This document shows, one piece after another, positions 18,782 to 27,617 of a stretch of DNA of 64,000 nucleotides. The notes below the pieces were generated by a model. The model had not been told where the DNA came from and ran no database searches. It worked only from the letters and a program-made list of their open reading frames with translations. How positions within the stretch are numbered: position 1 is the first letter of the stretch; every line of letters begins with the position of its first letter. This stretch comes from Streptomyces sp. NRRL F-5122. GTDB lineage: Bacteria > Actinomycetota > Actinomycetes > Streptomycetales > Streptomycetaceae. Position numbers and translations under genes: made by a program. The stretch covers positions 73,973 to 137,972 of the forward strand of contig NZ_LMWH01000139.1 of assembly GCF_001507435.1 (NCBI RefSeq), read 5' to 3'.

Positions 18782-19011
18782 GGTGTGTGCCTCCGCGTTG
18801 CTACTTGTCCCGGCGTGATGGCCCGGCCTCGTTACTCGCCAGTACGGCCGACCTCGCGACGGACTGTAGCGGCGGGCGTGCGACCGGTGGAGTACCGCAC
18901 GCTGGGACCTTGCTCACAACCATGCCCCGTAGTTCGACGGCGGTCACGCGCGGGGAACATCTCAAGGGACACGACCGGCCCATGAGGACCGGTGAGACGA
19001 CGGGGGTTCAG

Positions 19012-19842
19012 ATGCGTACCAAGGGCATGGGCCGAACGCTGATCGCAGTCGCCACGGGCGTGGCGCTCGCCGCTCTCACCGGGTGCGTCGCGCAGCCCGT
19101 GGACGCGAAGAACGGCGGCGGCAGGCACCGCTCTCCGGTGCACATCGAGATCTCGCACACCCCCTCGGGCACGGGCGCGACGAGCGCCGCGCCCACCCCG
19201 AAGCCCTCCCCCGCGGTCCTGTGGGCACCCGGCGCCACCGGCCCGGGTGTGCGTGAACTCCAGGCACGGCTGCGCCAGGTCGCCTGGCTGTTCGACGGTC
19301 CGACGGGGACCTACGACGACCTCACCGAGAACGCCGTCAGGGGCTTCCAGGGCAAGCGCGGACTGCCGCGCACCGGACGCGTGGACTCGGTCACCTGGCA
19401 GCGGCTGCTGAAGATGACGCACGAGCCCGGCAAGTGGGAGCTGTACCTGATGGGCGGACAGCCGGCCGCCGCGCCGGACGCGCGCTGCATGACGGGCAGG
19501 GTGCTGTGCATCAGCAAGACGAGCCGGACGTTGCGCTGGATGGTCGACGGACGCACGGTCTCGACCATGGCGGTACGGTTCGGCGCGCAGTACACGCCGA
19601 CCAGGGAGGGCGTGTTCCACATCTACTGGAAGTCGCGGTACCACGTGTCCACGCTCTACCACTCGCCCATGCCGTACGCGATGTTCTTCAGCGGTGGCCA
19701 GGCGGTGCACTACTCGGCCGACTTCGCGGCGCGCGGATACGCGGGAGGTTCGCACGGCTGTGTGAACGTACGGGACGAGGCGGCGATCTCGGCGCTGTTC
19801 GCCGGGGCGAGGACCGGGGACAAGGTCGTCGTCTACTGGTGA
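19012..19842 (+). CDS. Lipoprotein L,D-transpeptidase with peptidoglycan-binding domain
   Basis: A 276-residue exported enzyme that makes or edits 3-3 crosslinks in peptidoglycan. The N-terminus ends in the lipobox LTGC (Cys25). A Ser/Thr/Pro linker follows, then a PG_binding_1 domain (~70-135, GPGVRELQARLRQ). The YkuD catalytic domain (~155-276) has H233 and SHGCVNV with catalytic Cys250. The ATG at 19012 gives a normal lipoprotein signal and follows a G-rich ribosome site; an ATG at 18982 is an alternative. It is followed by a strong terminator. Confidence 0.92.
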   Translation: MRTKGMGRTLIAVATGVALAALTGCVAQPVDAKNGGGRHRSPVHIEISHTPSGTGATSAAPTPKPSPAVLWAPGATGPGVRELQARLRQVAWLFDGPTGTYDDLTENAVRGFQGKRGLPRTGRVDSVTWQRLLKMTHEPGKWELYLMGGQPAAAPDARCMTGRVLCISKTSRTLRWMVDGRTVSTMAVRFGAQYTPTREGVFHIYWKSRYHVSTLYHSPMPYAMFFSGGQAVHYSADFAARGYAGGSHGCVNVRDEAAISALFAGARTGDKVVVYW

Positions 19843-19865
19843 GAGCGGCCTCGAGGCGGGTGCGG

Positions 19866-19904
19866 GGCGCGGGCGGGACCGGGGGAACGTGTCCCGCCCG
19901 CGCC
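19866..19904 (+). terminator. Terminator of the L,D-transpeptidase gene
   Basis: GGCGCGGGCGGGAC and GTCCCGCCCGCGCC form a perfect 14-bp stem with an 11-base loop, 23 bp beyond the stop codon. The remaining ~190 bp to the next gene end show no coding potential. Confidence 0.85.
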
Positions 19905-20095
19905 GATGTGCACCGAGCCGTGGGTACGGGGGGAACCCCGGCTCTGTGCGACGGCCGATGACCAGTCGGCTCACTCAGTACTGCGCCGGGTCGGCCGAAA
20001 GTGTCACACCCGCCGTGGGAGAGGTTCGAGAGCCCGCCCCGCCGCGGGCCGAGGAGGGCGCGGGGCCGCACCACCCCCTGACGCCGTGCGACGGG

Positions 20096-21136
20096 TCAGT
20101 GTGACGCTTCGGTGGCCGGCGCGCTGTGCGTCGGGCTCGGCGACGGCGTCCCGTCCGAAGGAGCCGGGACGCGGGGTGTCGCCGGCGGGAAGGGTGCCAG
20201 ACCGATGTCCGGGCCTATGTGTCCCTCGCCGTCACCGTCGTGGTCGTCGCCCTGGTCACCACCGCCTTCGCCGTGGTGGCCGTGGCCGTCGCCGTCCCTG
20301 CCGGGGCCGCGGATGTCGCCGTCCCGGCCGCTCCCGGCGCCGAGCACACCCTTGCAGAACGTCTTCACCCGGCCGCTGCCACCGGCCGCGTCCTCGAGAC
20401 TGCGCATCCGCCGGGTGCCCAGTTCCCTGCCGTCGGCCACGGCGCGGCAGGAGGAGCGCACGCCGATCCACCACTCACCGCCCCGCCCCGCGGCGCCGTT
20501 GCCGGAAGAGCGCGGCCGCCCGGTCGCGGCGGCACCGGCGTCCACCTCGTCCTGCGACGAAGTGCCCTGCGCGGGCGCGCCGTTCGTCTCCGTGGGCGTC
20601 GGTGATGTGGAACCGCGGGTCTGCGTCCCCTCGGGCGTGGGGGTGAGCAGCGGCATCGGCGGGGTCGCGGCCGCCGACACGGACGCGGCGGGACGCGGTT
20701 CGTGGAACGGCGTGGGCAGCGCTCCGGTTCCGGCCGCCACCGCGGCCCCGCCGATCATCCCGGCGGCCACCACCCCGGCCAGCGCGAAGCGCACGGGGCG
20801 CCATCGCCGGGCCTGCCGCCCGTCCGCGACCGGCCGCCCGAGACGCACCAGTCCGGCGTCGCCGGAGGGGGCCGCGGAGCGCCCGGAAGCCGGCCCCCCG
20901 ACGCCCGTGCGCTCACCGTGGCGGGCCGTGCAAGCCGCTCTGAAAGCGGCCACGGCCGAGGCCTCCCCGGGCAGTTCGTCGCTGGTCGGCAGGGGTGGGG
21001 CGGCGAGTTCGGAGAGGGTCTCGGCAATCCTCGCGGCGTGTGCACGCGCAACGTCGTCGACGGCGTCCAGCGGCTCTCCGCGCAGCAGACGCTCCGCCGC
21101 GTCACTGTCCAGCCACCTGTACTGCTCGTCGGCCAT
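20096..21136 (-). CDS. Single-pass membrane protein, putative anti-sigma partner (pair A)
   Basis: A 346-residue protein directly behind an ECF sigma gene. Residues 1-112 are cytoplasmic and include AVAAFRAA, shared with the partner at 22270. One membrane helix spans ~116-137. A Thr/Pro/Ser-rich segment follows, then a small region with Cys230 and Cys261 (SCRAVADG ... RVKTFCKGVLG), and a tail rich in Gly, Asp and His. No zinc anti-sigma motif (HxxxCxxC) is visible, so the anti-sigma role rests on gene order and topology. The ATG at 21136 overlaps the sigma stop (TGATG). Confidence 0.75.
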   Translation of the reverse strand: MADEQYRWLDSDAAERLLRGEPLDAVDDVARAHAARIAETLSELAAPPLPTSDELPGEASAVAAFRAACTARHGERTGVGGPASGRSAAPSGDAGLVRLGRPVADGRQARRWRPVRFALAGVVAAGMIGGAAVAAGTGALPTPFHEPRPAASVSAAATPPMPLLTPTPEGTQTRGSTSPTPTETNGAPAQGTSSQDEVDAGAAATGRPRSSGNGAAGRGGEWWIGVRSSCRAVADGRELGTRRMRSLEDAAGGSGRVKTFCKGVLGAGSGRDGDIRGPGRDGDGHGHHGEGGGDQGDDHDGDGEGHIGPDIGLAPFPPATPRVPAPSDGTPSPSPTHSAPATEASH

Positions 21137-21867
21137 CACATGTCCTTCTGCGTCCGCGAACGCATATGCGTCACACCGCCGGACGCCACCGTGCGCCGGT
21201 GCGCCTCTCGTGGGGGAGGCAGGGCGCCGAGTCCGCCCGCCGATTCCGGATCCGCCTCCGCACCCTGACCAAGCAGTTCCGCAAGGCGTTTGAGACCGCG
21301 GTGGGCTGCCGTACGGACCGCCCCGGGACGCTTTCCGAGCGTCTCGGCGGCGCTCTTGGCGTCGAGGCCCACGACCACCCGCAGTACGACGGCCTCCGCC
21401 TGGTCCTGCGGGAGCTGGGCTATGAGGGAGAGGGTGTGTCCGGTGGCCAGCGCCTCCATGGCCTCACCGGCCGTGTCCGACTCCGAGGGCTTCCCGGTCA
21501 GTTCCGTCTCGTCGCCGCCGATCGCGGGCCGGCGACCGCGCATGCGTATGTGATCGAGCGCGCGGTTGCGGGCTATCCGGGCCGTCCAGCCGCGGAACCG
21601 GTCGGCGTCCCCGCTGAACCGCTCGAGGTCGCGTGCGATCTGGAGCCATGCCTCCGAGGTGACGTCCTCGGCGTCCGGGTCGCCGACCAGTGTCCGCACG
21701 TATCCGAACAGACGCGGATGGACGGCGCGGTACACGGTCCGGAACGCGGTCTCGTCCCCCGACTGTGCCGCAAGCACCGCGGCCGTCAGCTCCGCGTCGT
21801 CCCCCAGCACCTCGAACTGCCCCTCTGTCCGCCTGCGCCGACGCCGCATCCGCGGGCCGGGTCTCAC
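21136..21867 (-). CDS. ECF-type RNA polymerase sigma factor (pair A)
   Basis: A 243-residue sigma-70 family ECF factor. Region 2 contains DAEDVTSEAWLQIARDL and FRGWTARIARNRALDHIR. Region 4 contains LPQDQAEAVVLRVVVGLDAK and KRPGAVRTAAHRGLKRL. A basic stretch (MRRRRRRTEG) lies near the N-terminus. The start is uncertain: the GTG at 21867 or the ATG at 21849, both close to the conserved region. It is coupled to the downstream membrane protein and closely resembles the sigma at 23135, implying duplication. Confidence 0.85.
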   Translation of the reverse strand: MRPGPRMRRRRRRTEGQFEVLGDDAELTAAVLAAQSGDETAFRTVYRAVHPRLFGYVRTLVGDPDAEDVTSEAWLQIARDLERFSGDADRFRGWTARIARNRALDHIRMRGRRPAIGGDETELTGKPSESDTAGEAMEALATGHTLSLIAQLPQDQAEAVVLRVVVGLDAKSAAETLGKRPGAVRTAAHRGLKRLAELLGQGAEADPESAGGLGALPPPREAHRRTVASGGVTHMRSRTQKDM

Positions 21868-22269
21868 CGTCGTGATTCCGTCGTTGAAAGCGGTTTGAGG
21901 CCGCTCGTGGTCTGCGGCGGTTGCATCACCCGTTTTGCTGATCGTCCGCGGTCGGCGCGATGGGCACGTTACGGCTTGAAACCGTTCTACGTCCACGTCC
22001 GTACAACGTGCAACCAACCCGTGACGCGGTGGGGTGTGACAGAAAACGCATCCACGACGCTGTAGGGAGTACGGGCCGCCGCGCGGCCCGTGCCGCGCGA
22101 CGGCCGGGGCCTCTCCTGTGGGGGGTGGCGGCCCCGGCCGTTGCCCAGGCGGTGCACTCGCGGGGCCGGGGGGGTCGACCGCACACCACTGGGAACACTC
22201 GGATGCTCGTACGTCCCGCGGGGCGAAAGGGGTTACCGGGTGCTCGGGGCCGCGACTCCCCGGACGACG
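21868..22269. other. Non-coding region between the two sigma-factor pairs
   Basis: About 400 bp without a convincing gene. The part next to the pair A sigma gene is relatively AT-rich and probably holds its promoter; CTGTCACACC occurs on the minus strand at 22033-22042. At 22101-22111 and 22130-22140 the arms CGGCCGGGGCC and GGCCCCGGCCG form a hairpin that could end the leftward transcript of the gene at 22270. Confidence 0.5.
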
Positions 22270-23037
22270 CTACTCGTTCTTCCCGTTGCCCTGGTCGGTG
22301 TGCGCCCGTCCGTTGCCGGACGCGTTGCCGGAGCCGCCCGTCCCGTTGCCGGAGCCCTTGTTCCCCTGGCCCGCCCCGGCGCCGGACTTGCCGCTGCTCC
22401 GGCCGTCGGCCGCCTTGGACCCCGCCAGTTCGCGGGCGCAGTAGGCGGTGACCTTCTCCTCGCCGCCCGCCGCCGTCACGAGCCGCTGCCAGGCGGTCGA
22501 GTCCAGCGCCTTGCCGCGGTCCTTCACCTGCACATAGGCGCGGCAGTGGGCCGCGGTGTCCTTGGCGGTGTCCGGCCGGTCCGCCCGCCCGGGGCGGGCG
22601 GGGGACACGGCCGAGGGCTCCTTGCCCGGCAGGGCGGACGCACCCGTGGACGGCGTGTCTCCCGGGCCCGGACCGGCGCCGTGCGAGGACGACCCGGCCG
22701 AGCCGATCGCGGCGACCGCCACACCGCCCAGGGTGAGGCTCGCGAGGATCACGGCGAACGTCGTCCTGAGCGGGCGTCCGACCCGGCGCTCCTCGTGGAC
22801 CCGCCAGTCGTCCCGGCGCCGGGTCCTGGCCCTGTGGACACCCGCGTCCCGGGCCGCCCGGAACGCGGCGACAGCACGCTGCTCCGCCCCGGCGTCGACA
22901 TCACCGCCGCGCACGGCCGCGGCCAGGGCCGTCTCGAGACCGGCGTCGTCCGGCGCTCCCCCGAGGCCGGCCACGGTGCCGTCAGGGTGCACACGCCGAC
23001 GACCGGGAAACCCGTCGCCGCCCAGCTGTTCACCCAT
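22270..23037 (-). CDS. Single-pass membrane protein, putative anti-sigma partner (pair B)
   Basis: A 255-residue protein with the same layout as the one at 20096. The cytoplasmic part contains AVAAFRAA, one helix spans ~92-113, and a Pro/Ser-rich linker leads to a two-cysteine segment (HCRAYVQV ... KVTAYCAREL, Cys165 and Cys200). The tail is rich in Gly, Asn and Ser. The two cysteines may form a disulfide outside the cell; that is inference. The ATG at 23037 is used because the longer open frame runs into the 97-bp gap after the sigma gene and lacks a start with a ribosome site. Confidence 0.72.
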   Translation of the reverse strand: MGEQLGGDGFPGRRRVHPDGTVAGLGGAPDDAGLETALAAAVRGGDVDAGAEQRAVAAFRAARDAGVHRARTRRRDDWRVHEERRVGRPLRTTFAVILASLTLGGVAVAAIGSAGSSSHGAGPGPGDTPSTGASALPGKEPSAVSPARPGRADRPDTAKDTAAHCRAYVQVKDRGKALDSTAWQRLVTAAGGEEKVTAYCARELAGSKAADGRSSGKSGAGAGQGNKGSGNGTGGSGNASGNGRAHTDQGNGKNE

Positions 23038-23134
23038 GTCCGCTTCCGTTCCTGTCCGGTCCGTCCGACCTGTCACATCCAACCGGCCCGCCGGGCCCGC
23101 ACGGTCGTCCGTACGAACGCAGCGCCGTCGTCGT

Positions 23135-23767
23135 TCACTTCGACTCCCCCAGCGTCCGGGAAGCCTCATCCGTCACACCCTCGTCCGCCGCGTCCTCGAC
23201 ACCCAGCCGGCGGCCCAGGCGCTTCAGGCCCCGGTGTGCCGCGGTGCGCACCGCACCGGGGCGTTTGCCGAGCACCCGCGCGGCGGAGGGGCCGTCCAGA
23301 CCGACGACGACACGCAGCAGCACGGCCTCGGCCTGGTCCCGCGGCAGCTCGCCGACCAGTTGCAGGGCGCGCTCGGTCGAGAGGGACTCAAGGGCCTGCT
23401 CGTGCGTGCTGCTCGGACCGGGCAGGTCCAGTACGTCCTGTTCGAGCGCCGTCGGCCGGGGCCGCGTCCGCTGCCGGCGCAGATGGTCGAGCGCCCGGTG
23501 CCGGGCGATGGTCGCCGTCCAGCCGCGGAAGCCCGCTCCGTCCCCCTTGAACCGCCCGAGGTCCCGGGCTATCTCCAGCCAGGCATCGGACGCCACGTCC
23601 TCGGCGTCGTCCCCCACGAGGCCGCGCAGATAGCCGTGCAGCCCGGGCTGCACCAGCCGGTAGGCGACCGCGAAGGCCGCCTCGTCGCCGTCCTGGGCCC
23701 GCGCGACCGCCGCGCCCAATTCCCCGTCGTACGCCTGTACGCGTCGGGGGTGCCGTCCCTGGCCCAA
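23135..23767 (-). CDS. ECF-type RNA polymerase sigma factor (pair B)
   Basis: A 210-residue ECF sigma factor. Region 2 is seen as DDAEDVASDAWLEIARDLGR and FRGWTATIARHRALDHL, and region 4 as LPRDQAEAVLLRVVVGLDGP and KRPGAVRTAAHRGLKRL. The C-terminus extends ~25 residues beyond region 4. The start appears to be a TTG at 23767 with GAGGAC five bases upstream. Identity with the pair A sigma is high in regions 2 and 4, so the two are paralogues. Confidence 0.85.
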   Translation of the reverse strand: MGQGRHPRRVQAYDGELGAAVARAQDGDEAAFAVAYRLVQPGLHGYLRGLVGDDAEDVASDAWLEIARDLGRFKGDGAGFRGWTATIARHRALDHLRRQRTRPRPTALEQDVLDLPGPSSTHEQALESLSTERALQLVGELPRDQAEAVLLRVVVGLDGPSAARVLGKRPGAVRTAAHRGLKRLGRRLGVEDAADEGVTDEASRTLGESK

Positions 23768-24101
23768 AACCGTCCTCGTTCGTACCGGGTTCGTAGCAGC
23801 TCCACGGCGTCCGGCACGATCCGGTGCCGGGCGCCCCCCTCACAAACTGCGTCGGACGTCGCGGAAGTGTCACAACGGGGCGGGCGCCCTTCACGACTGC
23901 GGCCGGATTCCCACCCGCGCACACCGGACGCCGGCGGCATTTCCCCCTCCCCGGGCCCCCGCCCGCTCCCACTCACCCCGGGAGCGGCGCGGGGAGGGAC
24001 CGGTCGGCCAGGGACCCGCCCACGGCCGGAGTCCCCGGCCGAGCCGTGCCCGCACAGCGGCACGGGAACGGTCGGGGACTCGTGGAGCACCGGGGCCGGG
24101 G
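23768..24101. other. Intergenic region upstream of sigma factor B
   Basis: This 334-bp stretch has no supported gene. It contains GTGTCACAACGG at 23867-23878, a 12-mer found again at 25916, and a hairpin near 23968-23994 (CCGCTCCC/GGGAGCGG) that may end the leftward transcript from 24102. Confidence 0.45.
23867..23878 (-). promoter_or_regulatory. Shared 12-bp motif, copy 1
   Basis: Plus-strand GTGTCACAACGG (minus-strand CCGTTGTGACAC) lies about 100 bp upstream of the sigma B start. The identical 12-mer lies upstream of the gene starting at 25834, in the same orientation relative to the gene. It could be a promoter element or operator. Confidence 0.35.
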
Positions 24102-24506
24102 TCAACCGGCCCGGTGGGCGGACGCCCTCGCCGTGGCGTCCCGGCACAGCAGCCGCAGCGATCCGTGCCCGGCGAAGCAGCGGCGGGCCTCGTCGATGGG
24201 GTCCCACAGACCGCCGTCCGGGGTGCGGATCCAGTGGTCGCCGCCGGTCGACCACCACTCGGCACCCGTCTGCCGCACGATCACCTCGCCGGCATAGGCG
24301 CCGAAACCGCGCAGAACGCTCTGCACGGCGGCGAGGGGTGCCCCTTCGCGGCGCAGGTCGTCGATCATCCGGTCGATGCGCCACAGGCTCTGCGCCGAGT
24401 AGTCGAGGCGCAGCCGCGCCCCCTCCCGCATCGTCGCCACGGCGTCCGCCGCCCATCGCAGGGGCTTCGCTGCCGCTTGGGGTCTGGTCTCCTGCTGAGT
24501 CGTCAC
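24102..24506 (-). CDS. Hypothetical protein, DUF3806-like
   Basis: A 134-residue soluble protein I cannot name with certainty. Residues ~35-60 are helical (LDYSAQSLWRIDRMIDDL). The centre AVQSVLRGFGAYAGEVIVRQ followed by TGAEWW and later GGLWDPIDEARRCFA resembles the DUF3806-type pattern of small Streptomyces proteins. The start is the GTG at 24506; no strong ribosome site is visible, and METs further in are alternatives. It is divergent from the DUF1877-like gene with a 169-bp gap. Confidence 0.6.
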   Translation of the reverse strand: MTTQQETRPQAAAKPLRWAADAVATMREGARLRLDYSAQSLWRIDRMIDDLRREGAPLAAVQSVLRGFGAYAGEVIVRQTGAEWWSTGGDHWIRTPDGGLWDPIDEARRCFAGHGSLRLLCRDATARASAHRAG

Positions 24507-24675
24507 ATACGGAAGAGCGAGGTCAGCGTGCGATACGTCACTCGATTCCGCGGGATTCCCGCAACCGGCGCAGGACCGCCCCAGCTCGCCCGCACGACGG
24601 CCACAGGATCTTCCCGTGACGAGGGAGCCGGGCCGGACGGTGATGCTTCCGTGCCCCGGTGCGCTCCTTCCTTTG

Positions 24676-25170
24676 ATGAGCACCCATCTGCATCTGCGCG
24701 CGGTACCGCCGCCGGCGCTGCGCAACAGCGTGAATTGGCTGCAACGACTGTTCGAGGACGACCGGAGCGGCGACCGGGCGCGGGTCTGCCGTCACCGCGA
24801 GGAGGTGCTGGACGAGGACTACCGGGAGCAGGAACTCCTCTACGCCGGCGCTCCCCCGCTGCGCACGGAGGACCCGCCGCGGACCGAGGTGGTGCTCGGC
24901 GGCCGGCCGGTGTTCCTCCCGGACCGGGACAAGCCGCCGTTCCTGCTGCTGACGGCGGCCCAGGCCACGCGGGTCGCGCTGTTTCTGACCTCGGCCGACT
25001 TCGAGGCACTGTGGCGTCCCGCCCGGAGCCGTCTGCTTGCGCGCCACGGCGGGATCGCGGCGGAGCCCCGGACGCGGGGCGCCTTCGCGGCGGCGCACCG
25101 CGACCTCACGGCGTTCTACGTGCGCACGGCCGAGTGCGGCGACGCCGTGGTGAAGTGGTTCATGGACTGA
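24676..25170 (+). CDS. DUF1877-family protein
   Basis: A 164-residue cytoplasmic protein. The start MSTHLHLRAVPPPAL matches the family's typical opening, and VLDEDYREQELLYAGAPP and LLTAAQATRVALFL are typical of Streptomyces members. The function of the family (YfbM-like) is unknown. The ATG at 24676 is chosen because the homologous part begins exactly there. A terminator-like hairpin follows its stop codon. Confidence 0.72.
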   Translation: MSTHLHLRAVPPPALRNSVNWLQRLFEDDRSGDRARVCRHREEVLDEDYREQELLYAGAPPLRTEDPPRTEVVLGGRPVFLPDRDKPPFLLLTAAQATRVALFLTSADFEALWRPARSRLLARHGGIAAEPRTRGAFAAAHRDLTAFYVRTAECGDAVVKWFMD

Positions 25171-25173
25171 GGT

Positions 25174-25198
25174 GCCCGGGCCACCGGCCGGCCCGGGC
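25174..25198 (+). terminator. Hairpin after the DUF1877 gene
   Basis: GCCCGGGCC and GGCCCGGGC form a 9-bp stem with a 7-base loop, 3 bp after the stop codon. Confidence 0.7.
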
Positions 25199-25264
25199 CC
25201 GCTGCGTCCACGGCGGGAACGGGCACGCGCGAGCCCTCGGGCCGCCGCCGCGCCCGGCCCCCGC

Positions 25265-25834
25265 TCACGCCCTGCCGCGGGCCCGCCTCGACACGACGGC
25301 CTGCAGCACCCGGCGTCCCTCGGTCGACACATCGCGGGCCTGTCGCAGTCCCGCCGCGCCGTGGCCCGTCACCAGCTCCAGGATGGTGATCTGGCGCCGC
25401 AGTTCGGCGGCGACGAGCGGCGGCATGCCGTCCGTGCGGCCCTCGCGGCGGGCCGCCACCGAGGTCTCGTCGTCGGCGGGATCGAGCAGCCGGTGTATCT
25501 GCAGCGCCGCGACCGAGCAGGCGTCGGCCCACTGGCGCAGCGCAACCGCCGAGGCCCGCGCGGGAACCGCCTCCAGCATGCGGCGCACGAGCCCTGCGGC
25601 CTCCGACTCGAAGGTGCCGTCCGCGTCTGCATCGGCCCGCACCCCGGCACCGAGTTCGGCCCGCACCTTGGCGAGCCGCTCCTCCCACTCGTGGCCCTCG
25701 ACAAGGCTCGCCCACAACGGGCGCAGGATGTCGTCGTCGCCTCCGAGGAGCGGTATACAGCGATCCAAACAAGCCAACCCGCTCGCCGCGAGCGCACGTT
25801 CGTCGGCCTGTGCGATCTGGTCCACCAGGCTCAT
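25265..25834 (-). CDS. Hypothetical helical protein
   Basis: A 189-residue soluble protein with mainly helical, Ala/Glu/Arg-rich sequence and no recognised motif. It has MSLVDQIAQADERALAASG at the start and LRRQITILELVTGHG near the end. The ATG at 25834 has AGGAGG five bases upstream. The 12-mer motif GTGTCACAACGG is centred ~90 bp upstream. Function unknown. Confidence 0.65.
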   Translation of the reverse strand: MSLVDQIAQADERALAASGLACLDRCIPLLGGDDDILRPLWASLVEGHEWEERLAKVRAELGAGVRADADADGTFESEAAGLVRRMLEAVPARASAVALRQWADACSVAALQIHRLLDPADDETSVAARREGRTDGMPPLVAAELRRQITILELVTGHGAAGLRQARDVSTEGRRVLQAVVSRRARGRA

Positions 25835-25915
25835 CACGCCTCCTAGACATGCCTCGTTGGGCGCCACATGTCTACGGAGCCCGCACTTCCCCCTACTGCG
25901 TGCAACCTACCGGGA

Positions 25916-25927
25916 GTGTCACAACGG
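25916..25927 (-). promoter_or_regulatory. Shared 12-bp motif, copy 2
   Basis: A second exact GTGTCACAACGG, here in the 175-bp gap between the hypothetical gene at 25265 and the GH20 gene end. Confidence 0.35.
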
Positions 25928-26009
25928 CACCACGCCCGTCGGTGAAGGAGTTGGTGGAAGTTGTTTTCGGCCAACTGCCCCACGATCGGGCCCCGGTGCG
26001 GCACCCGTG

Positions 26010-27617
26010 TCAGCCGAGCCGATCGGCCAGTTGCCGGAACTCCGTCCAGGACAGCGGGGGCGCCCCCGGGTCCCACAGCTTCTGGACCGTCGCCCGCAGG
26101 GGCATCCGGATCCCGGCCGCCACCTGGTCCTGCGTCTGCGCGGCGGCGCGATCGCTCCAGACCGCGAACACGCCGCCGAGGATCTGCCCGTCGTACCCGG
26201 CCGGCACCTCCGCCGTCCCACGCAGCATGCGCGGATTCCACTGCTCGTAGATCCGCTGACCGGTGGGGTAGACGAAGGTGTGCGGCTGCCCCAGCACGTA
26301 GTAGAGGAACTCGTCGTTGTAGTTGATCACCTTGCGGCCCGCGGCCAGGTACTCCGCCGGCTGCCTGGCGCTGCGCTCCTTGCCCGTCCAGTACGCGACC
26401 TCGAGGTCCTTGGCCGGCTGCACCACGCCGGTGCGGTAGAAACCGTCGTTCCACGCGCGCATCGTCCGGCCGTGCCCGCGCATCACGTCGGCGCGGTCGT
26501 TCAGCCAGCCGGTCGCGAGGTCGGCGACGCTCGCGCTCGCCCCGTACTTCGCCCGCGCCGCGGCGGCCAGTTGCGGAAAGGACGCGGCGGGGTCCGGCAC
26601 CGTCAGTGCCTGGTACTCGTCGCCGCCCAAATGCCAGTAGCCGCCGGGGAACACCCCCGCGAACTCGTTGAGGAGGTCGTCCACGATCTTCGCGGCCTCC
26701 GGCTTCGAGATGTCGAGCGTGCCGCGCGGTGCGGCACCTGAGACGCTGCGCAGTTGCAGGTCGGGATGCGCGGCGATGACCGCGCCCAGGTGCCCGGGCG
26801 AGTCGATCTCGGGGACGATCGTGATGTGGCGGCTCGCGGCGAGGTCGACGATCCGCCTGACCTCCGCCTTGCTGAGGTGCTGCGGGGACACGATCTCCGG
26901 GTGCGAGCCGGACTCGATGCGGAAGCCCTGGTCGTCGGAGAAGTGCAGACCGAGCTCGTTGTACTTCAGGTCGCCGAGTTCCCGGACACGGTCCTCGATC
27001 CAGCCGGCCGAGTAGAACTTACGGGCCATGTCGAGCATGAAACCGCGCCGCGGCTTGGCGGGCGCGTCCCGCACGACCCCCTCGGGAGCCGTACCGCCGC
27101 CGTGCACCTCCTGTTTGAGGGTGCGGGTGCCGTAGAAGACCCCCGCGTCGGCCGGGCCGGTGATCCGCACCCGTCTGTTCTGCACGGTCATCGTGTACGA
27201 CTCCTGGTCGCCGCTTCCTGCCAGGCCCAGTTCGACGTCGCCGTCGCGGGCGGCGGTCCGCCCGCCGTACTCCATCCCCAGCTCTCCGGCCAGCAGCCGG
27301 CCTTCGTCGTCCAGGGAGGGATTGTCGACGACCACACGTGCACCGGACGCCGGCCGCCAGCCCGGACCGCGTGCGGGAACGTGCTCCCGGACGGCGGGGA
27401 TGGTGCGGGGCGCCTGGGACAGGGCATAGGTGGCGGTCGGCGACGAGAGAGGAGTCGACGGGCTCACGGAACTCCGCGGCGGCTCGCCGCCGCCGGACGG
27501 CCACAACACCAGCGCCGCAGCGATCGCGCCCGCCACGACGATTCCCCCGCCCAGCAGCAACCCGTTGCGCCTTTGGTGCGTCTTGTTCTCGGGACCCTGC
27601 CGCATCCGGTCGGTCAC
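26010..27617 (-). CDS. GH20 beta-N-acetylhexosaminidase
   Basis: A 535-residue exported or membrane-anchored enzyme that removes terminal GlcNAc/GalNAc from chitooligosaccharides or wall sugars. A signal-anchor (LLLGGGIVVAGAIAAALVLW) lies at ~20-39, with no lipobox. A GH20b N-terminal domain is at ~70-185. The (beta/alpha)8 barrel starts at RRGFMLDMARKFY. HLGGDE at 329-334 carries the catalytic Asp333-Glu334 pair, and Trp residues near the end line the site (YWTGKE, AVWSDRA). The GTG at 27617 is chosen because the hydrophobic segment follows shortly; an ATG at 27605 is an alternative. Confidence 0.92.
   Translation of the reverse strand: MTDRMRQGPENKTHQRRNGLLLGGGIVVAGAIAAALVLWPSGGGEPPRSSVSPSTPLSSPTATYALSQAPRTIPAVREHVPARGPGWRPASGARVVVDNPSLDDEGRLLAGELGMEYGGRTAARDGDVELGLAGSGDQESYTMTVQNRRVRITGPADAGVFYGTRTLKQEVHGGGTAPEGVVRDAPAKPRRGFMLDMARKFYSAGWIEDRVRELGDLKYNELGLHFSDDQGFRIESGSHPEIVSPQHLSKAEVRRIVDLAASRHITIVPEIDSPGHLGAVIAAHPDLQLRSVSGAAPRGTLDISKPEAAKIVDDLLNEFAGVFPGGYWHLGGDEYQALTVPDPAASFPQLAAAARAKYGASASVADLATGWLNDRADVMRGHGRTMRAWNDGFYRTGVVQPAKDLEVAYWTGKERSARQPAEYLAAGRKVINYNDEFLYYVLGQPHTFVYPTGQRIYEQWNPRMLRGTAEVPAGYDGQILGGVFAVWSDRAAAQTQDQVAAGIRMPLRATVQKLWDPGAPPLSWTEFRQLADRLG

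Noticed and set aside
18782..19011. Possible cobalamin riboswitch ahead of the B12-dependent mutase.
   Set aside because: No B12-box-like GCCACTG sequence was found on the mutase strand in this gap.
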